Part shown: piece after piece, positions 1-6,561 of the stretch
Layout: every line of letters begins with the position of its first letter
How positions within the stretch are numbered: the first letter of the stretch is position 1
NCBI GenBank assembly: GCA_030589605.1
Contig: JAUUVJ010000095.1
Coordinates: forward strand, 1-10,871
Reading direction: 5' to 3'
Length of the DNA: 10,871 bases
Origin: Candidatus Hodarchaeota archaeon
GTDB taxonomy: Archaea > Asgardarchaeota > Heimdallarchaeia > Hodarchaeales > Hodarchaeaceae
Program-made: the position numbers and the translations under genes
Notes under the pieces: model-generated
What the model saw: the letters and a program-made list of their open reading frames with translations, nothing else
Databases searched by the model: none
Told to the model about the DNA's origin: nothing

Positions 1-73
1 ATCTTTTAAGAATGAGTTCCTGATATTCTCTTCTTTGGATAGCATGTTCTATTGATGGCAAGACATTATTCAT
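1..73 (-). CDS. Possible 5' end of a gene running off the left edge (unknown)
   Basis: An ATG at 73 (minus strand) opens a frame that stays open for 24 codons to the window edge. The peptide reads MNNVLPSIEHAIQRREYQEL and then continues. Its composition is charged and amphipathic and looks coding, but it is too short to assign to a family. It lies downstream of hypD on the same strand, 157 nt past the hypD stop. I see no Shine-Dalgarno motif. A weak TATA-like stretch (minus-strand CTTTTATGG, 88-96) sits about 19 nt upstream, a little close for a leaderless start. A chance open frame is possible. Confidence 0.35.
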   Translation of the reverse strand, partial: MNNVLPSIEHAIQRREYQELILKR

Positions 74-174
74 TATTATTTGGTTCCCATAAAAGGATGT
101 AAGTTCTTCAATTTAGAATACTTTTTTTCTATTTGATAGGTTTTTTCAATTAAAATGTATAGAAAAGCAATCTA

Positions 175-190
175 TTCTTCTAGAGAAGAA
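175..190 (-). terminator. Weak hairpin downstream of hypD
   Basis: Inverted repeat TTCTTC-TAGA-GAAGAA (6-bp stem, 4-nt loop) about 40-55 nt past the hypD stop. On the minus strand it is followed only by a mixed T-rich stretch (TTGCTTTTCT), not a clean T tract. It may end the activase-hypD transcript, but the evidence is thin. The rest of 74-230 shows no other structure that I can name. Confidence 0.25.
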
Positions 191-230
191 GTTTAGGTGA
201 AAACTTTACAGTTTTTTATTTTCTATAGTA

Positions 231-2603
231 TTAATATTCCATATGCTCGGTTCGTTTGATAATCTCATTCTGTAGATCAAGTGTTAGATCAACAAAATAA
301 TCAGAATATCCAGCCACACGAACAATCAGATTCCTATACTGATCTGGGTTTTGTTGAGCCTTTTTCAGTATATCAGCTGAGACGACATTAAATTGTATAT
401 GATGACCATCAAGACGGAAGTATGACCTGATAAGATGTAACAATTTTTCAATTCCATCCTCAGTCGAAAGCAATTGAGGAGAGAATTTTTGATTAAGAAG
501 TGTACCACCAGTTTTAAGATGATCAATCTTTGATACAGATTTGATAACAGCTGTAGGCCCTTGTTTATCTACCCCTTGAACAGGAGAAATCCCTTCTGAG
601 AGAGGTTCACTCTTTTTCCTTCCATCTGGCATTGCTCCTATAACACTACCAAAATAGACATGTACAGTAGTTGGTAAAAGATTAATTCGATGATATCCGC
701 CTTTTGTATTCGGTCTTCCATTAATTGCATTGTAGTAACTATTGAAGACTTTTATTGCTAGATCATCTACGTAATCATTATCATTTCCATATTTTGGAGT
801 ATTTGTGAAACAGTGTTCCCTAATAGAGTCAAAACCTTCAAAATTATTTTTTATTGCATTTTGTAGCTCTTTTAATTCAAATTTCCTTTTATCATAAACA
901 TTATACTTTAATGAAGCTAAATTGTCAGATATACTACCCATACCAACTCCTTGAATATATGATGTATTGTAACGAGCTCCACCTGCGTTATAATCTTTAC
1001 CATTGGAAATACAATCATCAATAAGAAGAGATAAAAAAGGAGAAGGCATATATTTCGCGTATATTCTTTCAATGATGTTATTTCCTTTGATTTTGATATC
1101 GATGAAGTAATTTAATTGAGTTTCAAATGCATCATATAATTGATCGAAGTTATTAAAAGAATTTGGATCACCTGTAGTCAATCCTATCTGTTTTCCTGTA
1201 CGTGGATCTATTCCATTATTCAAAGATATCTCTAAGACTTTTACGATATTAAAATACCCTGTTAAAATATAACTTTCTGTCCCAAAGGCCCCTGTTTCCA
1301 CACATCCGCTTGCTCCTCCATTCCGAGCGTCAACAAGAGATTTTCCTTGTCTAAGAAGCTCTTGAATAATTGCTTCTGTATTAAATATAGAAGGTTGACC
1401 ATACCCAGTTTTTATTATTCTAAGAGCTCTTCTTAATAAACGATTTGGATTCTTTTTACTTAATTGAACCATTGAACTGGGCTGTAATAATCTCATTTCT
1501 TCTATTACATCGAGAAGTAAGTATGAAAGATCATTACTCGCATCTGAGCCATCCTCTTTAACTCCACCTATATTAATTGTACAGAAATCGGTATAAGTAG
1601 CACTTTCATGAGCTGTCACTCCCACTTTAGGAGGAGCTGGCTGGTTATTGAATTTTATCCAGAAAGATTGGAGTAATTCCTTCGCTTTCCCCTCTGTCAA
1701 AGTTCCCTCTTGTAATTCTTTCTGATAAAAAGGATTCAAATGTTGATCTAAACGTCCAGGATTAAATGAATCCCATGTATTGAGTTCTATCGTTACCCCA
1801 AGATGTACGAACCAATAATATTGAAGTGCTTCCCAAAATGTTTGTGGAGGGTTAGCAGGAACATTTTGACATATTTCTGCTATAGTTAAAAGTTCAGCTT
1901 TACGTGAATCATCCTTTTCTTCAGCAGCAATCTGCGTTAATAGAGTAGAATAACGATCAGCAAAATGAATTAAAGCATCAGCAGCAATATCCATTGCATT
2001 AAGTTCTTCTAATTTATCTAAAGCCTCTGGATCTTTATAAAAGTCTAATTTCTCAATTGCATCTTGGATACCTTCTTTAATATTGAGAAATCCTTTTTTA
2101 TATATCTTGTCGCCTAAAACAGTATGCCCTGGTGCTCTTTGTTCCATAAATTCAGTAAAAATCCCTGCTTCATAAGCTTCTATCCACTCTTTTGACATAA
2201 ACGCAAAAATTTTTTCACGAATGGATCTACCCGACCAAAAGGGTCTCAATGTATTCTCATAAAGTTTTTTAGTTTCTTCACTTACTTTATAGGAGATTTT
2301 TTCACGAGTATCTAAAATTTCAAGATCTTCTGGAGTATGAATACAAAGTTCAGGGTAAGTTGGAGTCGCTTTTGGCCCAGAACCTTTTTCGCCAACGATT
2401 AATTCGCCCTCATTAAGACAAAGGAGTTTGTTCTCTAAAATATACTTAAAGGTTAAAGCACGCCTACGCGGAGTAGATAAACCTTTAGAATCATCACTCT
2501 TATAAAATTGAGTCAATAATAGAGCTCTTTCAGGGTCAAGAGTAGGAATTGCTTTTATGCTCTGTTCACGAAGTTGATTGATTCTTGGCGATAATTTTGT
2601 CAA
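231..2603 (-). CDS. hypD: Glycyl radical enzyme, probable trans-4-hydroxy-L-proline dehydratase
   Basis: A 790-residue glycyl radical enzyme of the PFL family. The radical loop RVAGYS places the radical glycine at G765, 25 residues from the C-terminus. The thiyl cysteine is C434 in SGCVET, with the catalytic base E436. As I recall the characterised Clostridioides difficile HypD, its active site uses H160, D278, S334, D339, F340, C434, E436, Y450, T645 and G765. All occur here at identical numbers (PGH160, WD278, ES334ATYTD339F340, LPT645). HypD dehydrates trans-4-hydroxyproline to (S)-1-pyrroline-5-carboxylate, which P5C reductase turns into proline. The enzyme is expected to be cytosolic and oxygen sensitive. 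The start is TTG, fixed by a GGAGG 7 nt upstream. It lies directly after its activase in an operon. Glycerol or diol dehydratase and choline lyase are less likely because the substrate-pocket residues match HypD. The family call is near certain; the substrate is a strong inference. Confidence 0.88.
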   Translation of the reverse strand: MTKLSPRINQLREQSIKAIPTLDPERALLLTQFYKSDDSKGLSTPRRRALTFKYILENKLLCLNEGELIVGEKGSGPKATPTYPELCIHTPEDLEILDTREKISYKVSEETKKLYENTLRPFWSGRSIREKIFAFMSKEWIEAYEAGIFTEFMEQRAPGHTVLGDKIYKKGFLNIKEGIQDAIEKLDFYKDPEALDKLEELNAMDIAADALIHFADRYSTLLTQIAAEEKDDSRKAELLTIAEICQNVPANPPQTFWEALQYYWFVHLGVTIELNTWDSFNPGRLDQHLNPFYQKELQEGTLTEGKAKELLQSFWIKFNNQPAPPKVGVTAHESATYTDFCTINIGGVKEDGSDASNDLSYLLLDVIEEMRLLQPSSMVQLSKKNPNRLLRRALRIIKTGYGQPSIFNTEAIIQELLRQGKSLVDARNGGASGCVETGAFGTESYILTGYFNIVKVLEISLNNGIDPRTGKQIGLTTGDPNSFNNFDQLYDAFETQLNYFIDIKIKGNNIIERIYAKYMPSPFLSLLIDDCISNGKDYNAGGARYNTSYIQGVGMGSISDNLASLKYNVYDKRKFELKELQNAIKNNFEGFDSIREHCFTNTPKYGNDNDYVDDLAIKVFNSYYNAINGRPNTKGGYHRINLLPTTVHVYFGSVIGAMPDGRKKSEPLSEGISPVQGVDKQGPTAVIKSVSKIDHLKTGGTLLNQKFSPQLLSTEDGIEKLLHLIRSYFRLDGHHIQFNVVSADILKKAQQNPDQYRNLIVRVAGYSDYFVDLTLDLQNEIIKRTEHMEY

Positions 2604-2606
2604 TAT

Positions 2607-3446
2607 TTATCCTCCTATTTTTACTTTAAATCCAATTTCTTTGAATCGACTAGATATAACATTTAATTTTTCAACAGAAGGAGTCTCAAGATCCTCTAGT
2701 TGGTAATCTAAACCTAATTTGTAGTATTTTGCTTTTGCTATGTTATGGTAGGGTAATAAGTGAATCTCATTTATTGTAGAGCGTTCTTGTAACCACTTAC
2801 ATAGTTGGTTGATATTCGATGGAGTATCAGTAATACCAGGAATTACAGGAAATCGAATAATAATATTATGGGTTTGATTATCGAGGGTTTCAATATTATT
2901 AATTATTTGAGTATTAGAGACACCAGTATATTTTCTATGCTCGTTGTTATTAATAAGTTTGATATCATAGAGAAACAGATCTACATCTTCTTTGACCATC
3001 TCTATCGTATCCCACGAAGCGTAACCACTTGTGTCTAGAGTAGTGGAAGCCTCAATGCTCAACTTACATTTCTTGAGTAACGAAGAAAGAAATTCTGGTT
3101 GCATCAAAGGTTCACCTCCAGAAATGGTTATTCCTCCGTTAGATTGCTCATAGAAAATCCAATCTCTCTTAATTTCTGTCAAAACATCTTCATCAGTTAC
3201 CACTCTCCCAATAGTGTCATGTTGTGAATTTGGAGAACTGTAATTCCAAGTTATTCCTTGAATACATTCTGGTTTTGGATTTAACCCCTCTGGGTTGTGA
3301 CACCACCAACAGTTCAACGGGCAACCTTTGAAAAAAACAGTTGTCCTGATTCCTGGCCCATCATGAAGAGCATACTTTTTGATATTAAAGATCACTCCAG
3401 TAGTATTATTCATACTCACTCTATCCTTAAAATTTGTCCTTCTCAT
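2607..3446 (-). CDS. Glycyl radical enzyme activase (radical SAM), HypD-activating type
   Basis: A radical SAM protein of up to 279 residues that uses a [4Fe-4S] cluster and S-adenosylmethionine to place the glycyl radical on its partner. The cluster motif is C42-PLN-C46-WW-C49 and the SAM-contacting motif is SGGEP at 109-113. GRE-activase signatures DGPGIRTTVFFKGC and DLFLYDIK are also present. Many activases of non-PFL glycyl radical enzymes carry a ferredoxin-like insert with two extra clusters. Here only C61 lies in that region (about 50-108), so the insert is absent and the protein resembles the simple PflA layout. The partner is the hypD gene directly downstream; the stop falls 4 nt before the hypD start codon. 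Two starts are possible. The ATG at 3446 lies about 26 nt below a TATA-like box and would be leaderless. The ATG at 3413 (residue 12) has a weak AAGGA about 10 nt upstream and begins closer to the conserved region. Confidence 0.93.
   Translation of the reverse strand: MRRTNFKDRVSMNNTTGVIFNIKKYALHDGPGIRTTVFFKGCPLNCWWCHNPEGLNPKPECIQGITWNYSSPNSQHDTIGRVVTDEDVLTEIKRDWIFYEQSNGGITISGGEPLMQPEFLSSLLKKCKLSIEASTTLDTSGYASWDTIEMVKEDVDLFLYDIKLINNNEHRKYTGVSNTQIINNIETLDNQTHNIIIRFPVIPGITDTPSNINQLCKWLQERSTINEIHLLPYHNIAKAKYYKLGLDYQLEDLETPSVEKLNVISSRFKEIGFKVKIGG
2611..2615 (-). promoter_or_regulatory. Shine-Dalgarno site for hypD, embedded in the activase 3' end
   Basis: Minus-strand GGAGG, 7 nt before the TTG start of hypD. 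It is part of the last codons of the activase (GGA GGA TAA), so the activase C-terminal Gly-Gly and stop double as the hypD ribosome binding site. This decides the TTG start and implies translational coupling. Confidence 0.8.
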
Positions 3447-3468
3447 CAGTACAGCTGTTCTAGCGGTG

Positions 3469-3476
3469 TATTTAAG
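3469..3476 (-). promoter_or_regulatory. Candidate TATA box for the activase-hypD operon
   Basis: Minus-strand CTTAAATA centred about 26 nt upstream of the ATG at 3446, the usual archaeal TATA-to-start distance for a leaderless mRNA. The inverted repeat ACAGCTGT (3451-3458) lies between the box and the start, where a repressor could act. There is no clear purine-rich BRE upstream of the box. Confidence 0.35.
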
Positions 3477-3545
3477 AAAAAGAAGTCACTCATGATAAAT
3501 GTAGTTGAATAATCTAAAAATTGTATTAATTATATCCTTTATAAT

Positions 3546-3745
3546 ATGCGTTACTCAGAATTATTAAAACTCCAAAAAATCACGATTCTATTTCATCTAT
3601 TATTTTTGATGCCTTATGGAATAGTATTGCTGCAACAGCAAGATCTACAACAAAACCTAAATTTCTGATTAAGAGAAAACTTGGTTCAATACACACACAC
3701 ACATTAGTACTTAATCAGGGAGCACTAGAGATAAACAGAGGGTGA
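3546..3745 (+). pseudogene. Disrupted reading frame upstream of the YaaC-like gene
   Basis: An ATG at 3546 begins MRYSELLKLQK. Shifting by one base at the A6 run (3574-3579) continues in a frame that is open from 3545 to a TGA at 3743-3745, including FDALWNSIAATARSTTKPK. That second frame has no usable start of its own, and its stop overlaps the GTG start of the next gene (GTGA). The tryptophan-containing start resembles how YaaC proteins begin, so this may be the N-terminal part of a YaaC-like gene broken by indels. Alternatively it is a short recoded gene coupled to its neighbour, or a chance open frame. Divergent promoters for this and the activase would both lie in 3447-3545. Confidence 0.35.
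3691..3703 (+). repeat. AC dinucleotide run
   Basis: Six AC units plus one A. The run is short and may be prone to slippage. It lies inside the disrupted frame upstream of the YaaC-like gene, where it reads His-Thr-His-Thr. Confidence 0.85.
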
Positions 3746-4413
3746 AGGATTTTGAGGATAAAATAGAAAAATATTGTAATCTGCTTAAAGGTCACAAAAG
3801 GATAAATAAAAAAATAATTCCCCATGATCTAGCAAGTCCAGTAACGCATAATTCCGATCTTGAAGAAATAGCGAGAAGAGCTTCTAGTTATTTTGAACAA
3901 GGACTTCAAATGTACATTACATCAACCAAAATGCATCTTAATTCTAGTCCACTAGTAGAGTATTATAGTTTTCTTCAATGTGTGAAAGGAGCAGTATTGC
4001 TTAATCTAGAGATAAATGAACCGAAATTATTCTCTTATCATGGAATCATAACTGATAAGGCTTACTCAAAGCCGTATATTAAAGCTGAAGTAAAATCTTT
4101 TGGCGTATTTCAAGCATTAATACTCTTAAAAGGTTCAAAGGATGATGTAAATGATTATCTTGAAAACCAGTATGATCTGAGATTGAAGACTTTGTTGGAA
4201 GGTAAGATGATTAAAAAAATTGGAAATTTAAGAAAAGACTTTCGAACACCAATGGATTATCCTATTCCGCCATTTATAGGAAATTTACAGGCAAATTTCA
4301 GTTTTTTTGAACGGTGTTCAGTGTTAAGTAGAGAATTAAACAAATTAGACTACCAGAAGATAATTCGTGAGAAAAAAGTTGATTTTAACATTCTAGAACG
4401 GATTAATATCTGA
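3742..4413 (+). CDS. YaaC-like (HEPN-related) protein, probably N-terminally short
   Basis: A 223-residue soluble protein and the only plus-strand gene in the window. It shows the pattern I associate with the YaaC family: a helix with SSYFEQGLQMYITSTKMH, then SPLVEYYSFLQCVKGAVLL (69-87), then a HG dipeptide at 100-101. YaaC proteins are helical, HEPN-related and of unknown biochemical role. They are usually about 300 residues, so this copy lacks an N-terminal portion, which may be the disrupted frame just upstream. GTG at 3742 is the only start codon after the in-frame TAA at 3712. It overlaps the upstream TGA as GTGA, so translation may depend on coupling. No well-placed SD is visible. It converges on the membrane gene at 4438 with a 24-nt gap and no obvious terminator. 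The family call is tentative. Confidence 0.5.
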   Translation: MKDFEDKIEKYCNLLKGHKRINKKIIPHDLASPVTHNSDLEEIARRASSYFEQGLQMYITSTKMHLNSSPLVEYYSFLQCVKGAVLLNLEINEPKLFSYHGIITDKAYSKPYIKAEVKSFGVFQALILLKGSKDDVNDYLENQYDLRLKTLLEGKMIKKIGNLRKDFRTPMDYPIPPFIGNLQANFSFFERCSVLSRELNKLDYQKIIREKKVDFNILERINI

Positions 4414-4437
4414 ATATTCACGGTTCCGAAGAAATTA

Positions 4438-4815
4438 CTATTGCCATGCGAATTTGATTCCAAATTGAGTTGTTAAACCAATATATAGCATAAAAGCTGG
4501 AAGAGGTAAGAAAATAACAATAATAATAGGATTCAAAGTAAACATCATATAAGTAACAACAGGGATCAAGAAACAACCAAAAACAATATACCGTTTCTCA
4601 TTGCGAAATAATAGACCAGTAATTATCGCTGAAATCCAAAAAATTGGGGATAATACTGTTAGGATCAAAACTACTATGATTCTGAAGAAATTTGTTTTAG
4701 GAAATTTATTGTACATCCAGTTGGGATCACTCCATAAGAAGGCTAGAAGTACGCATGGCATGAAAGTAAAAAAGTTCAAAAATGGAATCAGCTGAATAAA
4801 CGAAATAATAAACAC
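4438..4815 (-). CDS. Hydrophobic membrane protein, probable C-terminal half of a split gene
   Basis: A 125-residue reading of GTG at 4815, with three to four membrane segments (about 2-27, 45-70, and 76-117 as one or two helices) and a conserved-looking SDPNWMYNKFPKT loop at 29-41. I do not recognise the family. The same frame is open upstream to a TAA at 4978-4980, with no ATG, GTG or TTG between the stop and 4815. That extension reads ETIRKRVEEIEKQR followed by AYKTPWERFF, clearly protein-like. The preceding gene on this strand ends at that very TAA, in the same frame, and carries the same ETIRKR-EEIEKQR stretch. The GTG has no SD. The simplest view is one longer membrane protein gene broken by an insertion or partial duplication. 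Confidence 0.55.
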   Translation of the reverse strand: MFIISFIQLIPFLNFFTFMPCVLLAFLWSDPNWMYNKFPKTNFFRIIVVLILTVLSPIFWISAIITGLLFRNEKRYIVFGCFLIPVVTYMMFTLNPIIIVIFLPLPAFMLYIGLTTQFGIKFAWQ

Positions 4816-4867
4816 TTTCTTGAGTGGAGATGTATAAAAGAATCTTTCCCATGGTGTTTTATAAGCT

Positions 4868-4910
4868 CGCTGTTTTTCAATTTCCTCTACTCTTTTCCTA
4901 ATTGTTTCAA
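4868..4910. repeat. 43-bp direct repeat, copy 1
   Basis: Matches 4985-5027 at 42 of 43 positions by eye. The two copies are exactly 117 bp apart (39 codons) and in the same minus-strand frame, each encoding ETIRKR-x-EEIEKQR. They flank the in-frame TAA that splits the membrane protein. Confidence 0.9.
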
Positions 4911-4977
4911 AATTCTTAAAACTATAATACTTCCTGATATAATTAAATATCGTGAAATCAAAACCACAGTGAGTTTT

Positions 4978-5268
4978 TTATCCGCGCTGTTTTTCAATTT
5001 CCTCTCCTCTTTTCCTAATTGTTTCAACGTAATAGGAAGTACAGAGAATGGTGAGAAATAAACCTATAAAAAAGACCATTTCAATAAAATAATCGTCCAT
5101 TAAGTTACCATTTGAGTTTGAAAAACCAATTAGATTGAAAGAATGAGAGAAAATAAACACAATTAGATTGAGAGGATTACACCCGATAAGTAGTGATATT
5201 CCCATTAGAACACCGCCAAAAAAACTTCCTATAATGAGAAATACAGGAAGGATGGTTTTAAAAGACAA
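4978..5268 (-). CDS. Small membrane protein, probable N-terminal half of a split gene
   Basis: A 96-residue protein with a long hydrophobic stretch at about 6-38 and a second helix at about 62-80, ending in a basic/acidic cytosolic tail ETIRKRGEEIEKQR. The start is TTG at 5268, supported by AGGAG at 5278-5282 with a 9-nt spacer and a TATA-like box further upstream. Its stop is in frame with the downstream membrane frame (4438-4977), which repeats its last 14 residues. It may be the front half of a single membrane protein, or the first of two tandem paralogues that have partly recombined. I do not recognise the family. Confidence 0.55.
   Translation of the reverse strand: MSFKTILPVFLIIGSFFGGVLMGISLLIGCNPLNLIVFIFSHSFNLIGFSNSNGNLMDDYFIEMVFFIGLFLTILCTSYYVETIRKRGEEIEKQRG
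4985..5027. repeat. 43-bp direct repeat, copy 2
   Basis: Partner of the copy at 4868-4910, with a single C/A difference. Here the encoded stretch is followed by Gly and the TAA. In the other copy it runs on into AYKTPWERFF. Recombination between the copies would remove 117 bp including the stop and restore one continuous frame. Confidence 0.9.
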
Positions 5269-5277
5269 GTAATGGAA

Positions 5278-5321
5278 CTCCTGATTGATTTTCCATAGTT
5301 AAATGAAATTATAATATAAAA
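5278..5321 (-). promoter_or_regulatory. Promoter and SD of the split membrane gene
   Basis: An AT-rich TATA-like box lies at 5308-5321 (minus strand TTTTATATTATAAT). It would place transcription start near 5288, just before AGGAG at 5278-5282 and the TTG start at 5268. The spacing is coherent for a short-leader archaeal mRNA. Confidence 0.45.
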
Positions 5322-5394
5322 CCTTTATCATGTAAGGATAATAACAGATTTTTTGTTTAGAAATGAATGAAATTAATATAATCCCGAAAATAAT

Positions 5395-5400
5395 AAAAAA
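5395..5400 (-). terminator. T6 tract downstream of the 326-residue gene
   Basis: A run of six T on the minus strand about 31-36 nt after the stop at 5431, followed by further T-rich sequence and no stable hairpin. Archaeal termination often needs only such U-rich tracts, so this is a possible end of the operon. Confidence 0.3.
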
Positions 5401-5430
5401 GAAGAATTTGAATAGATTAATTTTTCAAAG

Positions 5431-6411
5431 TCACTTATTAGTATAACTAGTGCAAGACTCATGCTCGTCTATTGAAATATCTAATGGATTAGAAATTTTA
5501 ATTAGGTCTTGCTTTTCCTCTGAATCTACCGATTGAGAAATTATTATGTAAGGGTAGTTAGTAATTGAAGTCGAATGACGACGAATATAATCAGTATAAA
5601 AGGACAAGGATATATCTCCTGAAAAAGTGAATCGCGTCCGTGTATTATGTGATATTATTTGTGCATTACGATCCATTCTTTTCCGATAACGAAACGAAGA
5701 AGTCTTTAATGGTGTATTATTCAAAATTATTACAGATTCGATGGGAGTAATTCTTATCCTTTTATTCAAAGAATATAAAATTACTTTTGATGGTGAGTGT
5801 GATTTATCATCTTTAAAAATAGTATCACTTATAGTCGCCAAATAAAGAGAAAATGTATCATCTTGTTTTTCAGGGGAAAGATAAAAATTCTGAACTGTTT
5901 TTTTCATTACCTCACCTTTGTAGAAGGTATATTCGTAGGATGTAGGGTAATAAACTTTGTGTAACAAATGAAAACTTTTAGAAATAATATTCAATACCTC
6001 TTCCCTAGATTCTTTTCTAGCTTGAATAGTACTATCAGTGACACGATCAGAAAATCTAGAAGTCGATAAATCCACCTTTAATAATTTTTGATGCCTCTCA
6101 AATTCATATCCACCAACATCGCATTTCCAAATAAGAAGTGGTTTTTTCTCTTCTTCTTTCTTTCGGTTTGGATCTAAACGAAACCATTTTTTGAAATGTG
6201 CGTATGCATAAGCAAATTCTTTGTCAAACTCAAAGGAAATAGAACGACAAAACCAGTGATTACCTGTTATGGTATTCAAAACAAGTATATCCTTTTCGGT
6301 CTTTTTTTTTCCAAAATAATTCAAATTATCCGACCTCAAAACTATATTGTCACATATTTTATAAACACCTAATAAAAAACCAACTATTTCAAACCTAAAA
6401 GTATTCTCCAA
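5431..6411 (-). CDS. Unknown protein, last gene of an unrecognised operon
   Basis: A 326-residue protein of no family I recognise. It is rich in charged and aromatic residues, with a Lys/Glu-rich stretch RKKEEEKKP at about 83-91 and no membrane helix or known catalytic motif. It starts at TTG 6411 without an SD, since an in-frame TGA at 6430-6432 prevents extension. This start lies 28 nt inside the preceding 54-codon frame (stop 6384-6386). Either translation is coupled to that frame, or the two are one protein of about 370 residues separated by a frameshift. It is the third minus-strand frame after a shared promoter near 7320. Codon use looks ordinary for the window. Confidence 0.7.
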   Translation of the reverse strand: MENTFRFEIVGFLLGVYKICDNIVLRSDNLNYFGKKKTEKDILVLNTITGNHWFCRSISFEFDKEFAYAYAHFKKWFRLDPNRKKEEEKKPLLIWKCDVGGYEFERHQKLLKVDLSTSRFSDRVTDSTIQARKESREEVLNIISKSFHLLHKVYYPTSYEYTFYKGEVMKKTVQNFYLSPEKQDDTFSLYLATISDTIFKDDKSHSPSKVILYSLNKRIRITPIESVIILNNTPLKTSSFRYRKRMDRNAQIISHNTRTRFTFSGDISLSFYTDYIRRHSTSITNYPYIIISQSVDSEEKQDLIKISNPLDISIDEHESCTSYTNK

Positions 6412-6548
6412 GAAAAACCAGATACAAATTCACTAACTTCTTGATCTATCTCTACGTGGTCATTATCTATTTCTATCTCATTCCAAAAATGTTTAACTCT
6501 CTTCGGATATTTTCTTTTGATTAGTCGAAGTTTTAACGATATAAGCAT
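6384..6548 (-). CDS. Small protein (54 residues) or N-terminus of the following gene
   Basis: An ATG at 6548 preceded by AGGTGAT (6555-6561) with a 6-nt spacer, the best SD in this operon. The peptide begins MLISLKLRLIKRKYPKRVKH, basic at first, and becomes acidic (EIEIDNDHVEIDQEVSEF). The SD overlaps the stop of the upstream gene, so the two are coupled. The downstream 326-residue frame overlaps its last 28 nt in the -1 frame and itself lacks an SD. The small frame is therefore likely translated, either as its own product or as the true N-terminus of its neighbour. Confidence 0.5.
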   Translation of the reverse strand: MLISLKLRLIKRKYPKRVKHFWNEIEIDNDHVEIDQEVSEFVSGFSWRILLGLK

Positions 6549-6554
6549 TTATTA

Positions 6555-6561
6555 ATCACCT
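6555..6561 (-). promoter_or_regulatory. Strong SD overlapping the upstream stop
   Basis: Minus-strand AGGTGAT, matching the 3' half of the canonical AGGAGGTGAT, 6 nt before the ATG at 6548. It includes the TGA stop of the preceding gene, which fits translational coupling. Confidence 0.6.

Noticed and set aside
2805..3038. Plus-strand open frame of 77 codons
   Set aside because: It lies wholly inside the activase on the opposite strand and shows no start signal or protein-like pattern.
3297..3512. Plus-strand open frame of 71 codons overlapping the activase 5' end
   Set aside because: It is antisense to the conserved radical SAM cluster region and is best explained as a shadow of that gene.
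4601..4795. Plus-strand open frame of 64 codons
   Set aside because: It is antisense to the membrane protein; its lysine-rich composition is what hydrophobic codons give in reverse.
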